From Bacillota bacterium (lineage in GTDB: Bacteria; Bacillota; Bacilli; Paenibacillales; Paenibacillaceae): a stretch of 64,000 nucleotides of DNA. Positions 53,468-61,536 of this stretch are shown here, in pieces. Location of the stretch: contig JAEWPC010000091.1 in the NCBI GenBank assembly GCA_023460795.1, forward strand, positions 28,950-92,949, given 5' to 3'. How positions within the stretch are numbered: position 1 is the stretch's first letter; every line of letters starts with the position of its first letter. A program made the position numbers and the translations under genes. The notes under the pieces were generated by a model. It was not told where the DNA came from. It made no database searches and worked only from the letters and a program-made list of their open reading frames with translations.

Positions 53468-54220
53468 TTATAATTCGCCCCAGAACACTTCGGTCTCGTA
53501 GTCGAAAGACACGAGGCCTTTGTCGTTGCACCGATCGAAAATATTCCGAAGCTCCGCCATCATCGGCTCGTAACTCGGATGTCCCGGCTGGGGGATGTAG
53601 GAGGAGGATAACATCCTTCCTGCCAGCGCTTCGAAATCGAGCAATTGGCCGCTAGGAAACCGAGCGACGTGCATGACGGCCGGATGTAAGAACGCGGCAA
53701 GCGCTTCTTCGGAAATGTTCTTGTGCCCCACCTTCGCGTAGTCGATCCCGTACGTATGCAGCAGCTTGTCGTACGCTTCAAGGAAATGCGTACCGTGCGT
53801 CAGCCGCGAATTCCAGATGAGAGCGACCTTGCCGCCCGGTTTCAGGATACGCTTGAATTCGGCCTTCGCCTTCTCGCGGTCGAACCAATGGAATGCTTGC
53901 GCGCACACGATATGATCGACCGAACCGTCAGGCAACAACGTGTTCTCCGCCGATCCCGGAACCGCGCGGAAGCCTGGTCTCTCGCCAAACGCTTGCACCG
54001 CCGCCTCCCGCATCGCGTCGTTCGGCTCCACCGCGTGCACGACGCTGCCCCGTTCGAGGAGCAGCCGCGTAAACTTGCCTGTTCCCGCGCCCACGTCGGC
54101 AACTTCTCCCTTGCTTAAGCCGACCCTATCGTACAAATAATCGATCGCCTCAGACGGGTAGCTCGGCCGATACTTGACGTACGTATCGACCCGATCCGTG
54201 AACCTCTGCGTATTGTCCAT
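53468..54220 (-). CDS. Class I SAM-dependent methyltransferase, 250 aa
   Basis: Methyltransferase 11-type fold: motif I VADVGAGTGKFTRLLLERG, acidic loop VHAVEPND, and motif HIVCAQAFHWFD, as in small-molecule methylases of the YcgJ/UbiE sort. N-terminus RFTDRVDTYVKYRPSYP. Substrate unknown. It follows serS by two bases on the same strand, so it may be a third gene of the serC-serS operon under the T-box. Confidence 0.9.
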   Translation of the reverse strand: MDNTQRFTDRVDTYVKYRPSYPSEAIDYLYDRVGLSKGEVADVGAGTGKFTRLLLERGSVVHAVEPNDAMREAAVQAFGERPGFRAVPGSAENTLLPDGSVDHIVCAQAFHWFDREKAKAEFKRILKPGGKVALIWNSRLTHGTHFLEAYDKLLHTYGIDYAKVGHKNISEEALAAFLHPAVMHVARFPSGQLLDFEALAGRMLSSSYIPQPGHPSYEPMMAELRNIFDRCNDKGLVSFDYETEVFWGEL

Positions 54221-54222
54221 AC

Positions 54223-55506
54223 TTATCCCTCCGGCTTCAATTCGGTTTGACCTTGCATGTACGGGCGCAGCGCTTGCGGAATATATACGCTGCCGTCCTC
54301 GCGTTGATGGTTCTCCAGCAGCGGAATGAGGATACGCGGCGTTGCGATCGCCGTATTGTTAAGCATGTGGCAATACTGTAGCTTCCCGTCCTCGTCCCTA
54401 TACCTAATATTCGCGCGGCGAGCCTGAAAATCATGCACGTTCGACGACGAATGCGTCTCTCCGTACGATTCCCTGCTCGGCATCCACGTCTCGATGTCGT
54501 ATTGCTTATAATTTTTCTGCGACATGTCGCCAATGCATACCGAGACGACCCGATAGGGAAGCTCGAGCAATTGCAGAATTCGCTCGGCGTTGCCCGTAAT
54601 CTCCTGGAGCAGCCGCTCCGATAGCTCGGGGTCGTTCGCGCACAGCACGACTTGCTCGACCTTCGAGAATTGATGGACCCGGTACAGCCCCCGCACGTCC
54701 CGTCCTTGCGAGCCGACTTCCCTGCGGAAGCACGCCGACATCGCGGCGAGCCGGACAGGGTCGCTAACGTCGATCACCTCGTCCCCGTAATAGGCGGCCA
54801 AGCTGACTTCCGACGTGCCGACCAAATACTTGTTGTCGTCTGCCAAGGCATAAGTCTGATCCCGCCCCAGCGGAAAATAACCCGACCCGATCAGCGCGTC
54901 CTCCCGGACGAGCATCGGGACGTCCATCGGCGTGAATCCCACACCCTCCAGCACGTCCATGGCCAGATGCTGCACCGCCCGGTGCAGACGGAAGCCCGCG
55001 CCTTTCAGCACGTAGTTCCGCGCGCCCGCCAACTTCACTCCTCGCGGGATATCGAACAAGCCGAGCGCCTCTCCGATGGCGACGTGGTCGCGCGCCGCGA
55101 ATGCGAAGTCCGGTTTCTCCCCGACGCGCTTCATCTCCACGTTGTCCGCGTCCGACAGTCCGGGCGGAGTGTCCTCCGATACCGGATTCGGCACGAGACG
55201 CATGAGCTCGGCGTATGCCGTCTCGACCTGAGCTTGTTGCCCCTCCAGTCTCGTCAGCGTCTCGTTGTTCCATTTCACTTCCGCCTTCAGCCGTTCGGCT
55301 TCCGCTTTGTTGCCGCTCGCCATCAACGCGCCGATCTTCTCCGAGGCCCGGTTGCGTCCGTGCCTAAGCTGCTCGATCTCTTGCATAAGCGCGCGCCGAT
55401 GCTCGTCGACTTCAAGCAGCTTGGCTACCGATAGCCCGATTCCTTTGGCGTCGGCCGTCTGTTGGATTTGCTCCGCATGCTCACGAATATAACGAATGTC
55501 CAGCAT
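54223..55506 (-). CDS. serS: Seryl-tRNA synthetase, 427 aa
   Basis: N-terminal coiled arm (about 1-105; DIRYIREHAEQIQQTADAKG) that grips the tRNA-Ser long arm, then the class II core: motif 2 FRREVGSQGRDVRGLYRVHQF and motif 3-like NTAIATPRILIPLLENHQ. Charges tRNA-Ser. Starts at ATG behind GGGGGAGAG, 18 bp after serC; both are under the serine T-box. Because serC makes the serine and serS uses it, one sensor sets both. Confidence 0.97.
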   Translation of the reverse strand: MLDIRYIREHAEQIQQTADAKGIGLSVAKLLEVDEHRRALMQEIEQLRHGRNRASEKIGALMASGNKAEAERLKAEVKWNNETLTRLEGQQAQVETAYAELMRLVPNPVSEDTPPGLSDADNVEMKRVGEKPDFAFAARDHVAIGEALGLFDIPRGVKLAGARNYVLKGAGFRLHRAVQHLAMDVLEGVGFTPMDVPMLVREDALIGSGYFPLGRDQTYALADDNKYLVGTSEVSLAAYYGDEVIDVSDPVRLAAMSACFRREVGSQGRDVRGLYRVHQFSKVEQVVLCANDPELSERLLQEITGNAERILQLLELPYRVVSVCIGDMSQKNYKQYDIETWMPSRESYGETHSSSNVHDFQARRANIRYRDEDGKLQYCHMLNNTAIATPRILIPLLENHQREDGSVYIPQALRPYMQGQTELKPEG

Positions 55507-55524
55507 ATCGCTCTCTCCCCCGTC

Positions 55525-56613
55525 TTATCCGTTACGCCGCTGAAAGTCCCGCATGAACTGGACCAACGCCTCGCACGCCTCTACCGGCACCGCGTTATAA
55601 GCCGAAGCGCGAAGCCCGCCGACGCTGCGATGGCCGGCCAACCCTTCGAAACCGTTCTGCGCGGCTTCTAGCACGAATCGCTTCTCCGTCGCCTCGTCCT
55701 GCATGCGCCAAGTAACGTTCATGCGCGAACGGGCTACTTGGTCGGCGAAGCCGTCGTAGAAGCCGCCGCTCGCATCGATCGTCTCGTACAGCAGCCCCGT
55801 TCTGAGCGCCGCGCGCCGCTGCATCTCCTCGACGCCGCCTTGGCGTTTCGTCCATTCCAGCACCAGCTTCATGACGTAGATCGAATGAACCGGCGGCGTA
55901 TTGTAGAGCGACTGGTTATCGGCGAACGTGGCGTATTTGAGGATCGTGGGGATCTCGCGCTCCGCGCTGACTCGGAGCAGATCGTCACGGACGATCGCTA
56001 CGGTGACGCCTGCCGGACCTAGGTTTTTCTGCGCTCCCGCGTACATGAATCCGAGCTTCGTCCAGTCGAGCTTGCGGCTTAGCATATCGCTTGTCATGTC
56101 GCCGAAGAGCGGCACGTCGCCAACGTCGGGGAGCACGCGGAATTGCGTGCCCTCGATCGTATTGTTCGTCGTCAGATGAACGTAAGCGGCGTTCGCGTCA
56201 ACCTTGAGCTCGCCTACGTTCGGGAGCTTCCGCCACTTGTCCGCCTTGCCGCTCGCGATGACATTAGCTTCTCCGACGGCGACAGCCTCCTGGTACGCTT
56301 TGTCCGAGAAGCTGCCCGACAGCACGTAATGACCGACCTTGCCCGCCGGCAGGAAATTCATTGGGATAAGCGCGAACTGGGTGCTCGCGCCACCGCCCAT
56401 GAACAGCACCTGATAACCTTGCGGGAGACCTAGCAACTCCGCCAGCAACTGGCGCGTCTCCTCCATCATCCGCTCGACCGGCTTGCTCCGGTGCGACATC
56501 TCCATGAGCGACATGCCTATGCCGCCGAATTCTACCAGCTCTTCCTTCGCCTGCTGCAATACCTCTAGCGGCAGCGCCGCCGGTCCCGGATTGAAATTGT
56601 ACGCTCTCTTCAT
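55525..56613 (-). CDS. serC: Phosphoserine aminotransferase, 362 aa
   Basis: PLP enzyme of serine synthesis (3-phosphohydroxypyruvate to phosphoserine). N-terminus NFNPGPAALPLEVL, phosphate site GGGASTQF and PLP Lys196 (YAGAQKNLGPAG) are intact; length is normal. Start ATG at 56613 behind GAGAGGA, 245 bp from the transcription start, with the T-box leader between. Confidence 0.97.
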   Translation of the reverse strand: MKRAYNFNPGPAALPLEVLQQAKEELVEFGGIGMSLMEMSHRSKPVERMMEETRQLLAELLGLPQGYQVLFMGGGASTQFALIPMNFLPAGKVGHYVLSGSFSDKAYQEAVAVGEANVIASGKADKWRKLPNVGELKVDANAAYVHLTTNNTIEGTQFRVLPDVGDVPLFGDMTSDMLSRKLDWTKLGFMYAGAQKNLGPAGVTVAIVRDDLLRVSAEREIPTILKYATFADNQSLYNTPPVHSIYVMKLVLEWTKRQGGVEEMQRRAALRTGLLYETIDASGGFYDGFADQVARSRMNVTWRMQDEATEKRFVLEAAQNGFEGLAGHRSVGGLRASAYNAVPVEACEALVQFMRDFQRRNG

Positions 56614-56639
56614 CGTTTAACGCGTCCTCTCAAGTTTGG

Positions 56640-56858
56640 ATGACAACACAAAACGCCCCTGTCCTGAATTGGGACGAGGAGCGTTCGCTCGCGGTGCCAC
56701 CCAACTTGATCGATCCGCGCGCGCGGTTCGACCCTCTTGGTTCCGCTGTAACGGGCGGAGGCCGGTAAACTTAGGAACAAACCCGGTAGGGCTGCTCTTG
56801 ACGGGAACGCCTCGGAGTTGGATGCTCTTCATCGGCATAATGTCCGTATCGAATTGTT
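56640..56858 (-). promoter_or_regulatory. T-box riboswitch, serine-specific by context
   Basis: The minus strand contains GGGTGGCACCGCGAGCG (T-box core TGGCACCGCG at 56690-56699), followed by a terminator stem AACGCTCCTCGTCCC/GGACAGGGGCGTT and TTTTGTGTTGT, with a long structured stem I region upstream (about 56740-56850). Uncharged tRNA-Ser should stabilise the antiterminator and switch on serC and serS. I could not fix the specifier codon with confidence. Confidence 0.9.
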
Positions 56859-56865
56859 AGGGCTT

Positions 56866-56893
56866 ATTATACGCCGATCCATTCCGATGTCAA
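56866..56893 (-). promoter_or_regulatory. Promoter of the serC-serS operon
   Basis: TTGACA at 56888-56893, 16 bp, TATAAT at 56866-56871: both hexamers match the consensus. The -35 box lies over the last codons of the upstream aldo/keto reductase gene. Confidence 0.88.
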
Positions 56894-57849
56894 GGGATGA
56901 ATTCCGCAGGCTGCCGCAAATCGAGCCACTCCGCTTCCTGCTCCGTAAGGCTTACCTCGAGGCCCGGCAAGCTCGACCGCAGCTCGGACGGATTGCTCGG
57001 CCCGATGATCGCGCAAGTCGGATAACGTTGATGCAGGACGTACGCGAGCGCGATCTGGTTGGGGTCGCAGCCTTTGCGCTCGGCAAGGAGTCTCGCCCGG
57101 CGAAGCCGCTCCCAGTTGGCGTCGCTGTAGTAGACGCGAACCGCTTCGGCATCCTCGCGGCGATCCGGCGCGAACCGCCCGGTGAAAAATCCGCCCGCCT
57201 GCGACGACCAGGACAGCAGCGGCAGCTGCGACCGCTCGTGCCATGCGATGTCCTCTTCGCCAGCCGATACGCAGCCTTCCCAGCGAGGCTCGTTCGGCTT
57301 GGCCAAGCTCAGGTTCGGGCTGTTGCAGGCGAAGCCGATCAGACCGTGCGCCTTCGCATAGGCGTTCGCTTCCGCAATGCGCGCCATGGACCAGTTGGAA
57401 GCCCCGAGAGCAAAGCATCTTTTCGATTCCAGCAAAGCATTCAGAGATTCGAGGATGTACCCGACGGACTTGCTCGGATCGTCGCGATGCAGCATGTAAA
57501 TATCGACGTAGTCGGTCTGCAGCCGATCGAGCGACTCTTTCAAATCCTGCTCCATCGCCTCCGGCGTCACGCGGGGACCGTTCTGATCCGGATGCGCGCC
57601 TTTGCCGATAAGGACCAATCCTCTCCGGTTGCCGCGATCAAGCATCCATCTCCCGAGCGCTTTCGCGCCGGACGGGCCGTACACATGCGCCGTGTCGACC
57701 GCATTGCCGCCGGATGCGACGTAAGCATCGAGCAGCTCGGAGGATTCCCCCATCCGCTCCTCGCTTAGCATCATCGATCCTAGGATGAGTCTCGTTACCG
57801 GGGTGCTTACCCCGGCGATCGTAATCGAATCCATCTGCGCTTGGATCAT
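56890..57849 (-). CDS. Aldo/keto reductase, 319 aa
   Basis: NADPH-dependent TIM barrel with catalytic Asp and Tyr in GGNAVDTAHVYGPSG, Lys in GLVLIGKGAH and His in YMLHRDDPS. It belongs to the larger Tas/YdhF-like group that acts on sugar aldehydes. Two residues near the end (VSLTEQEAEWLDL) are usual. Downstream of the Gfo/Idh oxidoreductase by 27 bp, thus one operon; a complete gene, unlike the remnant at 49619. Confidence 0.93.
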   Translation of the reverse strand: MIQAQMDSITIAGVSTPVTRLILGSMMLSEERMGESSELLDAYVASGGNAVDTAHVYGPSGAKALGRWMLDRGNRRGLVLIGKGAHPDQNGPRVTPEAMEQDLKESLDRLQTDYVDIYMLHRDDPSKSVGYILESLNALLESKRCFALGASNWSMARIAEANAYAKAHGLIGFACNSPNLSLAKPNEPRWEGCVSAGEEDIAWHERSQLPLLSWSSQAGGFFTGRFAPDRREDAEAVRVYYSDANWERLRRARLLAERKGCDPNQIALAYVLHQRYPTCAIIGPSNPSELRSSLPGLEVSLTEQEAEWLDLRQPAEFIP

Positions 57850-57876
57850 GTCGATCTGCCTCCGATGCTATAGGGT

Positions 57877-58872
57877 TTAAAGCTCCACTCTGGCTTTGGT
57901 TCGGGCGGATTTCAAGCAAGCTTCGATCAGCGCCATATTGCGAACCGCATCGTCCGCAGGGAACACCGGAGCCTGCTCCTTCCATACGGCGCGTGCAAGA
58001 TCGTCCACTTGACGCGCGTACGTGTTCACGATTTCCGGTTGTACCTCGCGAGTGCCGTTCTTGTTCGTCACCTTGAACGCGGCGTCTTCGCCGTTCGCGA
58101 CGAACGCGTTCGGTATGTCGATCCGACCGTCCGTCCCGACGATTTCGAACGTCTGGCGGAAGTTCGCCCACATGCCGCAATCGAACGTCAACGCGATGCC
58201 GCCCTCGAATTCGACGAGGCCCGAAGCCATCATGTCGACGTTGTCGTGATCCGGCGAGAAGAACGCGTGAACGGTGACCGCCTCCGGTTCCTTGCCCAAG
58301 AAATATCGCGCAGCGCTAAGCGGGTAACATCCGACGTCGAAGAGTCCGCCTCCGCCCCATTCCGCGCGGTAGCGGATGTTCTTCGAGTCCGCCGCGTTGT
58401 TGAACGTGAAGGCGCCTCTCAACGCCCGCAGCTCGCCGATCTCTCCGTCCGCGATCATCCGCTTGATCTGCTCCATGCGCGGATGATGGCGGTACATGAA
58501 CGCTTCGGCGAGCACCACGCCGGCTTTCCCGCACGCATCGACCATCTCTTGCGCTTCCGCCGCCGTCAATGCAAGCGGCTTCTCGCACAATACGTGCTTG
58601 CCTGCTTCCGCCGCCCGGATCGTCCAATCCCGGTGCAGGTGGTTCGGCAACGGAATGTAAACCGCGTCAATATTCGGATCTGCCAGCAACTCCTCATAAC
58701 TTCCATAGGCTTGAGAGACTCCGAATTGAGCCGCGGCCGCGCTCGCTTTCTCGATCCCGCGGCTGGCGACCGCTTGAATGACCCCCGTAGTGGAGGCTTT
58801 AATACCCGGCATAACCGACTTTAACGCGATATCCGTAGCTCCGATAATTCCCCATCTCAGCTTCTTGTCCAT
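57877..58872 (-). CDS. Gfo/Idh/MocA-family oxidoreductase, 331 aa
   Basis: Rossmann NAD(P) site at the N-terminus (RWGIIGATDIALKSVMPGI), the family EKPLALTAAEAQEMVD motif with the catalytic Lys, and a C-terminal alpha/beta domain (GGGLFDVGCYPLSAARYFLG with its active-site Asp/His-like region). Oxidises or reduces sugars or inositols. ATG at 58872 behind AGAGG chosen; an ATG 72 bases up would add an unlikely extension. Divergent from the AraC regulator. Confidence 0.92.
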   Translation of the reverse strand: MDKKLRWGIIGATDIALKSVMPGIKASTTGVIQAVASRGIEKASAAAAQFGVSQAYGSYEELLADPNIDAVYIPLPNHLHRDWTIRAAEAGKHVLCEKPLALTAAEAQEMVDACGKAGVVLAEAFMYRHHPRMEQIKRMIADGEIGELRALRGAFTFNNAADSKNIRYRAEWGGGGLFDVGCYPLSAARYFLGKEPEAVTVHAFFSPDHDNVDMMASGLVEFEGGIALTFDCGMWANFRQTFEIVGTDGRIDIPNAFVANGEDAAFKVTNKNGTREVQPEIVNTYARQVDDLARAVWKEQAPVFPADDAVRNMALIEACLKSARTKARVEL

Positions 58873-58995
58873 CGAATCCTCTTCCTTTGCATATATGAAT
58901 ATTGTTATTATAAAATCACGATTTCTACGTGTATATACAATCATTTTGAATTCGATATAACGATATTGTCATATAAAAGTTAGGCGGTGTGTCTG

Positions 58996-59832
58996 TTGAG
59001 AATTCATTGTTCGTTCCCGACGATGGAGCTTAGCCCGTACCTCATCCTACCGGAGTCCGTCGGCCGGTACTCGGAGATGCCGGACCATGAAGTCGACCGT
59101 GCATCTAGTGCGTTGCCTTACTTCAACCTGCATGTCATCGCGAGCGGAGAAGGCTACGTCGATGACGCCGGCGAGCGGCGCCTGCTCCAATCCGGCGACG
59201 CGTTCTTCTACTTCCCGAACCGGCCGCAGCGTTACTACTCCAGCGAAGAGGAACCGTGGGATGTGTACTGGATTCACTTCTACGGCCAGCTCCTCCCGGA
59301 ACTGCTGACCGGACAAGGCTTGCGAAGCTCGACCGTCTGGTCCATCCATCGGCCTGAGCGGCTGCTCGACAACTTCGAAGCGTTAATCGGGGAGGCGCAC
59401 GGCAGCAAGCTGCTTCGTCCTTCCGTCCTCTCGACGCTGACCTACGGCATAATGGCGGAGTTCATGGCCGAGGCAGTGCCTTACCGCACGAGAAAATCGC
59501 CCGCCCCGGGCATCGGCGTCACCGATTTGCTGCCCGCCATGCAGGATGAGGCTAGCGAGCCGTTCTCGCTCGAACGTTGGGCGGCGGAATTGGACGTCAG
59601 CGTCCATTATTTCTGCAAGCTATTCCGCAGGACGATGCAGATGTCGCCGATGGATTTCATCACGCTGTGCCGCATTCGCCGTGCCAAGCAACTGTTATTG
59701 GACGATCGGGATCAACCCGTGCAGCAAGTGGCCGAAGCTTGCGGATATCCTAGTGCCAGCTACTTCATCAAGAGGTTTAAGGAAAAGGAGGGCGTGACGC
59801 CCGCGGCGTATCGGTTGCTGCATGGGAGGTAG
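58996..59832 (+). CDS. AraC-family regulator with N-terminal sensor domain, 278 aa
   Basis: AraC-ligand-binding-like N-terminal half (LHVIASGEGYVDDAGERRLL; AFFYFPNRPQRYYSSEEEPW) and a double helix-turn-helix at about 175-275 (FSLERWAAELDVSVHYFCKL; QPVQQVAEACGYPSASYFIK). The start is a TTG at 58996, eight bases from AGGCGG. Likely activates the divergent Gfo/Idh and aldo/keto reductase operon. Confidence 0.9.
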   Translation: MRIHCSFPTMELSPYLILPESVGRYSEMPDHEVDRASSALPYFNLHVIASGEGYVDDAGERRLLQSGDAFFYFPNRPQRYYSSEEEPWDVYWIHFYGQLLPELLTGQGLRSSTVWSIHRPERLLDNFEALIGEAHGSKLLRPSVLSTLTYGIMAEFMAEAVPYRTRKSPAPGIGVTDLLPAMQDEASEPFSLERWAAELDVSVHYFCKLFRRTMQMSPMDFITLCRIRRAKQLLLDDRDQPVQQVAEACGYPSASYFIKRFKEKEGVTPAAYRLLHGR

Positions 59833-59874
59833 ACGTTACCGGAGCGATAAGATATGATAGATGTGCTCGTAAAA

Positions 59875-59899
59875 TGAAACATAGTTTCACCAAATGAAA
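59875..59899. promoter_or_regulatory. TGAAAC repeats before the small VOC gene
   Basis: TGAAAC-ATA-GTTTCA is an inverted repeat, and a third TGAAAC follows at 59894. Possible operator for the gene at 59923. Confidence 0.4.
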
Positions 59900-59922
59900 C
59901 ATATAAATGAGGAGGGCTTTTC

Positions 59923-60294
59923 ATGGCATTCACATATGAAGGTCTGGATCACGTTCAACTGGCAGCCCCCGAAGGCTGCGAAGAGGAAGCCCGAGCATTC
60001 TTCGGCGAACTGCTCAGCTGGATCGAAATTCCGAAGCCCGAGCCGCTGCGTGCACGCGGAGGCGTATGGTTCCAATGCGGCGCGCATCAAGTCCACATCG
60101 GCGTACAGAAGGATTTCGTGCCTGCCAAGAAAGCTCATCCCGCCTTCCTCGTGCGGAATCTTAAGGCTTTGCGCGAGCATCTGCTCCTTCATCGCATCGT
60201 CGTCATCGATGATGAGACGCGCGCCGAAGAAGGCATCGAGCGTTTATACGTCAACGATCCGTTCGGCAATCGAATCGAGTTCATGGAGCGTTAA
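59923..60294 (+). CDS. Small VOC-family protein (glyoxalase/bleomycin-resistance-like), 123 aa
   Basis: Single VOC module: LDHVQLAAPEGCEEEARAFF at the start with a metal-type His, VWFQCGAHQVHIGVQKDF in the middle and VNDPFGNRIEFMER at the end. Dimers of such modules form metal sites or bind toxic ligands; function unknown. ATG behind GAGGAGGG. Followed by the desaturase promoter. Confidence 0.88.
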   Translation: MAFTYEGLDHVQLAAPEGCEEEARAFFGELLSWIEIPKPEPLRARGGVWFQCGAHQVHIGVQKDFVPAKKAHPAFLVRNLKALREHLLLHRIVVIDDETRAEEGIERLYVNDPFGNRIEFMER

Positions 60295-60311
60295 GTGCAT
60301 CAAGTCCGACA

Positions 60312-60333
60312 GTATATGACATTCGTCATATAC
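60312..60333. promoter_or_regulatory. Probable DesR operator before the desaturase gene
   Basis: GTATATGAC, 4-base spacer ATTC, then GTCATATAC: a perfect 9-bp inverted repeat. A second TGACGTTTATGAC at 60341-60353 gives further TGAC half-sites just upstream of a weak -35, with TACAAT at 60378-60383 as -10. A promoter without good -35 fits activation by phosphorylated DesR. Confidence 0.65.
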
Positions 60334-60433
60334 ACCTCCCTGACGTTTATGACTATCTCGCCCTCGGTTCCCTCACCTACAATGATAGTAGTAGACTAGC
60401 GACTCGTAACCGAGTCCGAGGAGGAACCCGATC

Positions 60434-61450
60434 TTGGCGACATCCCCAGAAATGCAATTGAAGAAGAAGATGACCCCCTTCGAGAAGAACGATACGAAAG
60501 CAAGCGTTAGACAGCTCATCAACACGCTCGTTCCGCTCGCCCTGTCATGGTTGGCCGCCTATTATAGCCTGGCTGTTTCGTATTGGCTAACGCTTCCGAT
60601 CACCCTCATTACGGCGGGTTTCGTCGTTCGGACGTTCATTATTTTCCATGATTGCTGTCATCAGTCGTTCTTCAAGAGCAAGCTCGCCAACGAGATCGTC
60701 GGCACGATCACGGGTATCCTAACCGTCGTCCCCTACCATCAATGGAAAACGACCCACTCCATCCATCACGCATCGAGCAGCAACTTGGACAAACGCGGAA
60801 TCGGCGACATGTGGATCATGACGGTCGACGAATACGCCGCCGCATCGCCATGGCAACGGTTCACGTATCGCTTTTATCGCAATCCTCTGGTCATGTTCGG
60901 CCTAGGGCCGATTTATATTTTCCTCATCGATTACCGATTTAACCGTAAAGGCGCGAGACGCCGGGAGAGAATCAACACGTACGTCACGAACGTCTCCATC
61001 GTGCTGCTCTACGCCTTGCTAAGCTGGGCTGTCGGCTGGGAAGCGTTCCTGCTCGTTCAGGCTCCCGCTTTCTTCTTCTCAGGCTTGGCAGGCATCTGGT
61101 TGTTCTATGTCCAGCATCAATACGAGGACTCCTACTTCGAGCATGAAGAGGAATGGAGCTACGTGAAAGCTGCGGTTGAGGGAAGCTCCTACTACAAGCT
61201 GCCTAAGGTGCTGCAATGGTTCACCGGCAATATCGGATTCCATCACGTCCATCATCTCAGTCCCCGAGTACCGAATTATCGGCTGGAGGAAGCGCATAAC
61301 GCTACCCCGCCCTTGCATATGGCCACGACGATCGACCTGCGCACAAGCTTGAAGTCGCTCCACTTCCGTCTGTGGGACGAAGCGAACAAGAGGTTTATCG
61401 GATTCAAGGAATATAAGCGCGGGCGACAAGCGCGGAAGCTTGCAGCCTGA
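60434..61450 (+). CDS. des: Acyl-lipid fatty acid desaturase, 338 aa
   Basis: Membrane di-iron enzyme that adds a cis double bond to fatty acids of membrane lipids. All three His boxes are there: HDCCH at 72-76, HSIHH at 108-112 and HHVHH at 270-274, between membrane helices. Start is a TTG at 60434 behind GGAGG. The order des, desK, desR is that of B. subtilis, where the kinase senses membrane order in the cold and turns the desaturase on. Confidence 0.95.
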   Translation: MATSPEMQLKKKMTPFEKNDTKASVRQLINTLVPLALSWLAAYYSLAVSYWLTLPITLITAGFVVRTFIIFHDCCHQSFFKSKLANEIVGTITGILTVVPYHQWKTTHSIHHASSSNLDKRGIGDMWIMTVDEYAAASPWQRFTYRFYRNPLVMFGLGPIYIFLIDYRFNRKGARRRERINTYVTNVSIVLLYALLSWAVGWEAFLLVQAPAFFFSGLAGIWLFYVQHQYEDSYFEHEEEWSYVKAAVEGSSYYKLPKVLQWFTGNIGFHHVHHLSPRVPNYRLEEAHNATPPLHMATTIDLRTSLKSLHFRLWDEANKRFIGFKEYKRGRQARKLAA

Positions 61451-61536
61451 TCGAAGCTATAGTGCGAACCCGCATGCCCACCGGACGGATATGTTAAAAT
61501 AATAGATACAAAGCCGTACGCGAGGGGGCTCCTACT

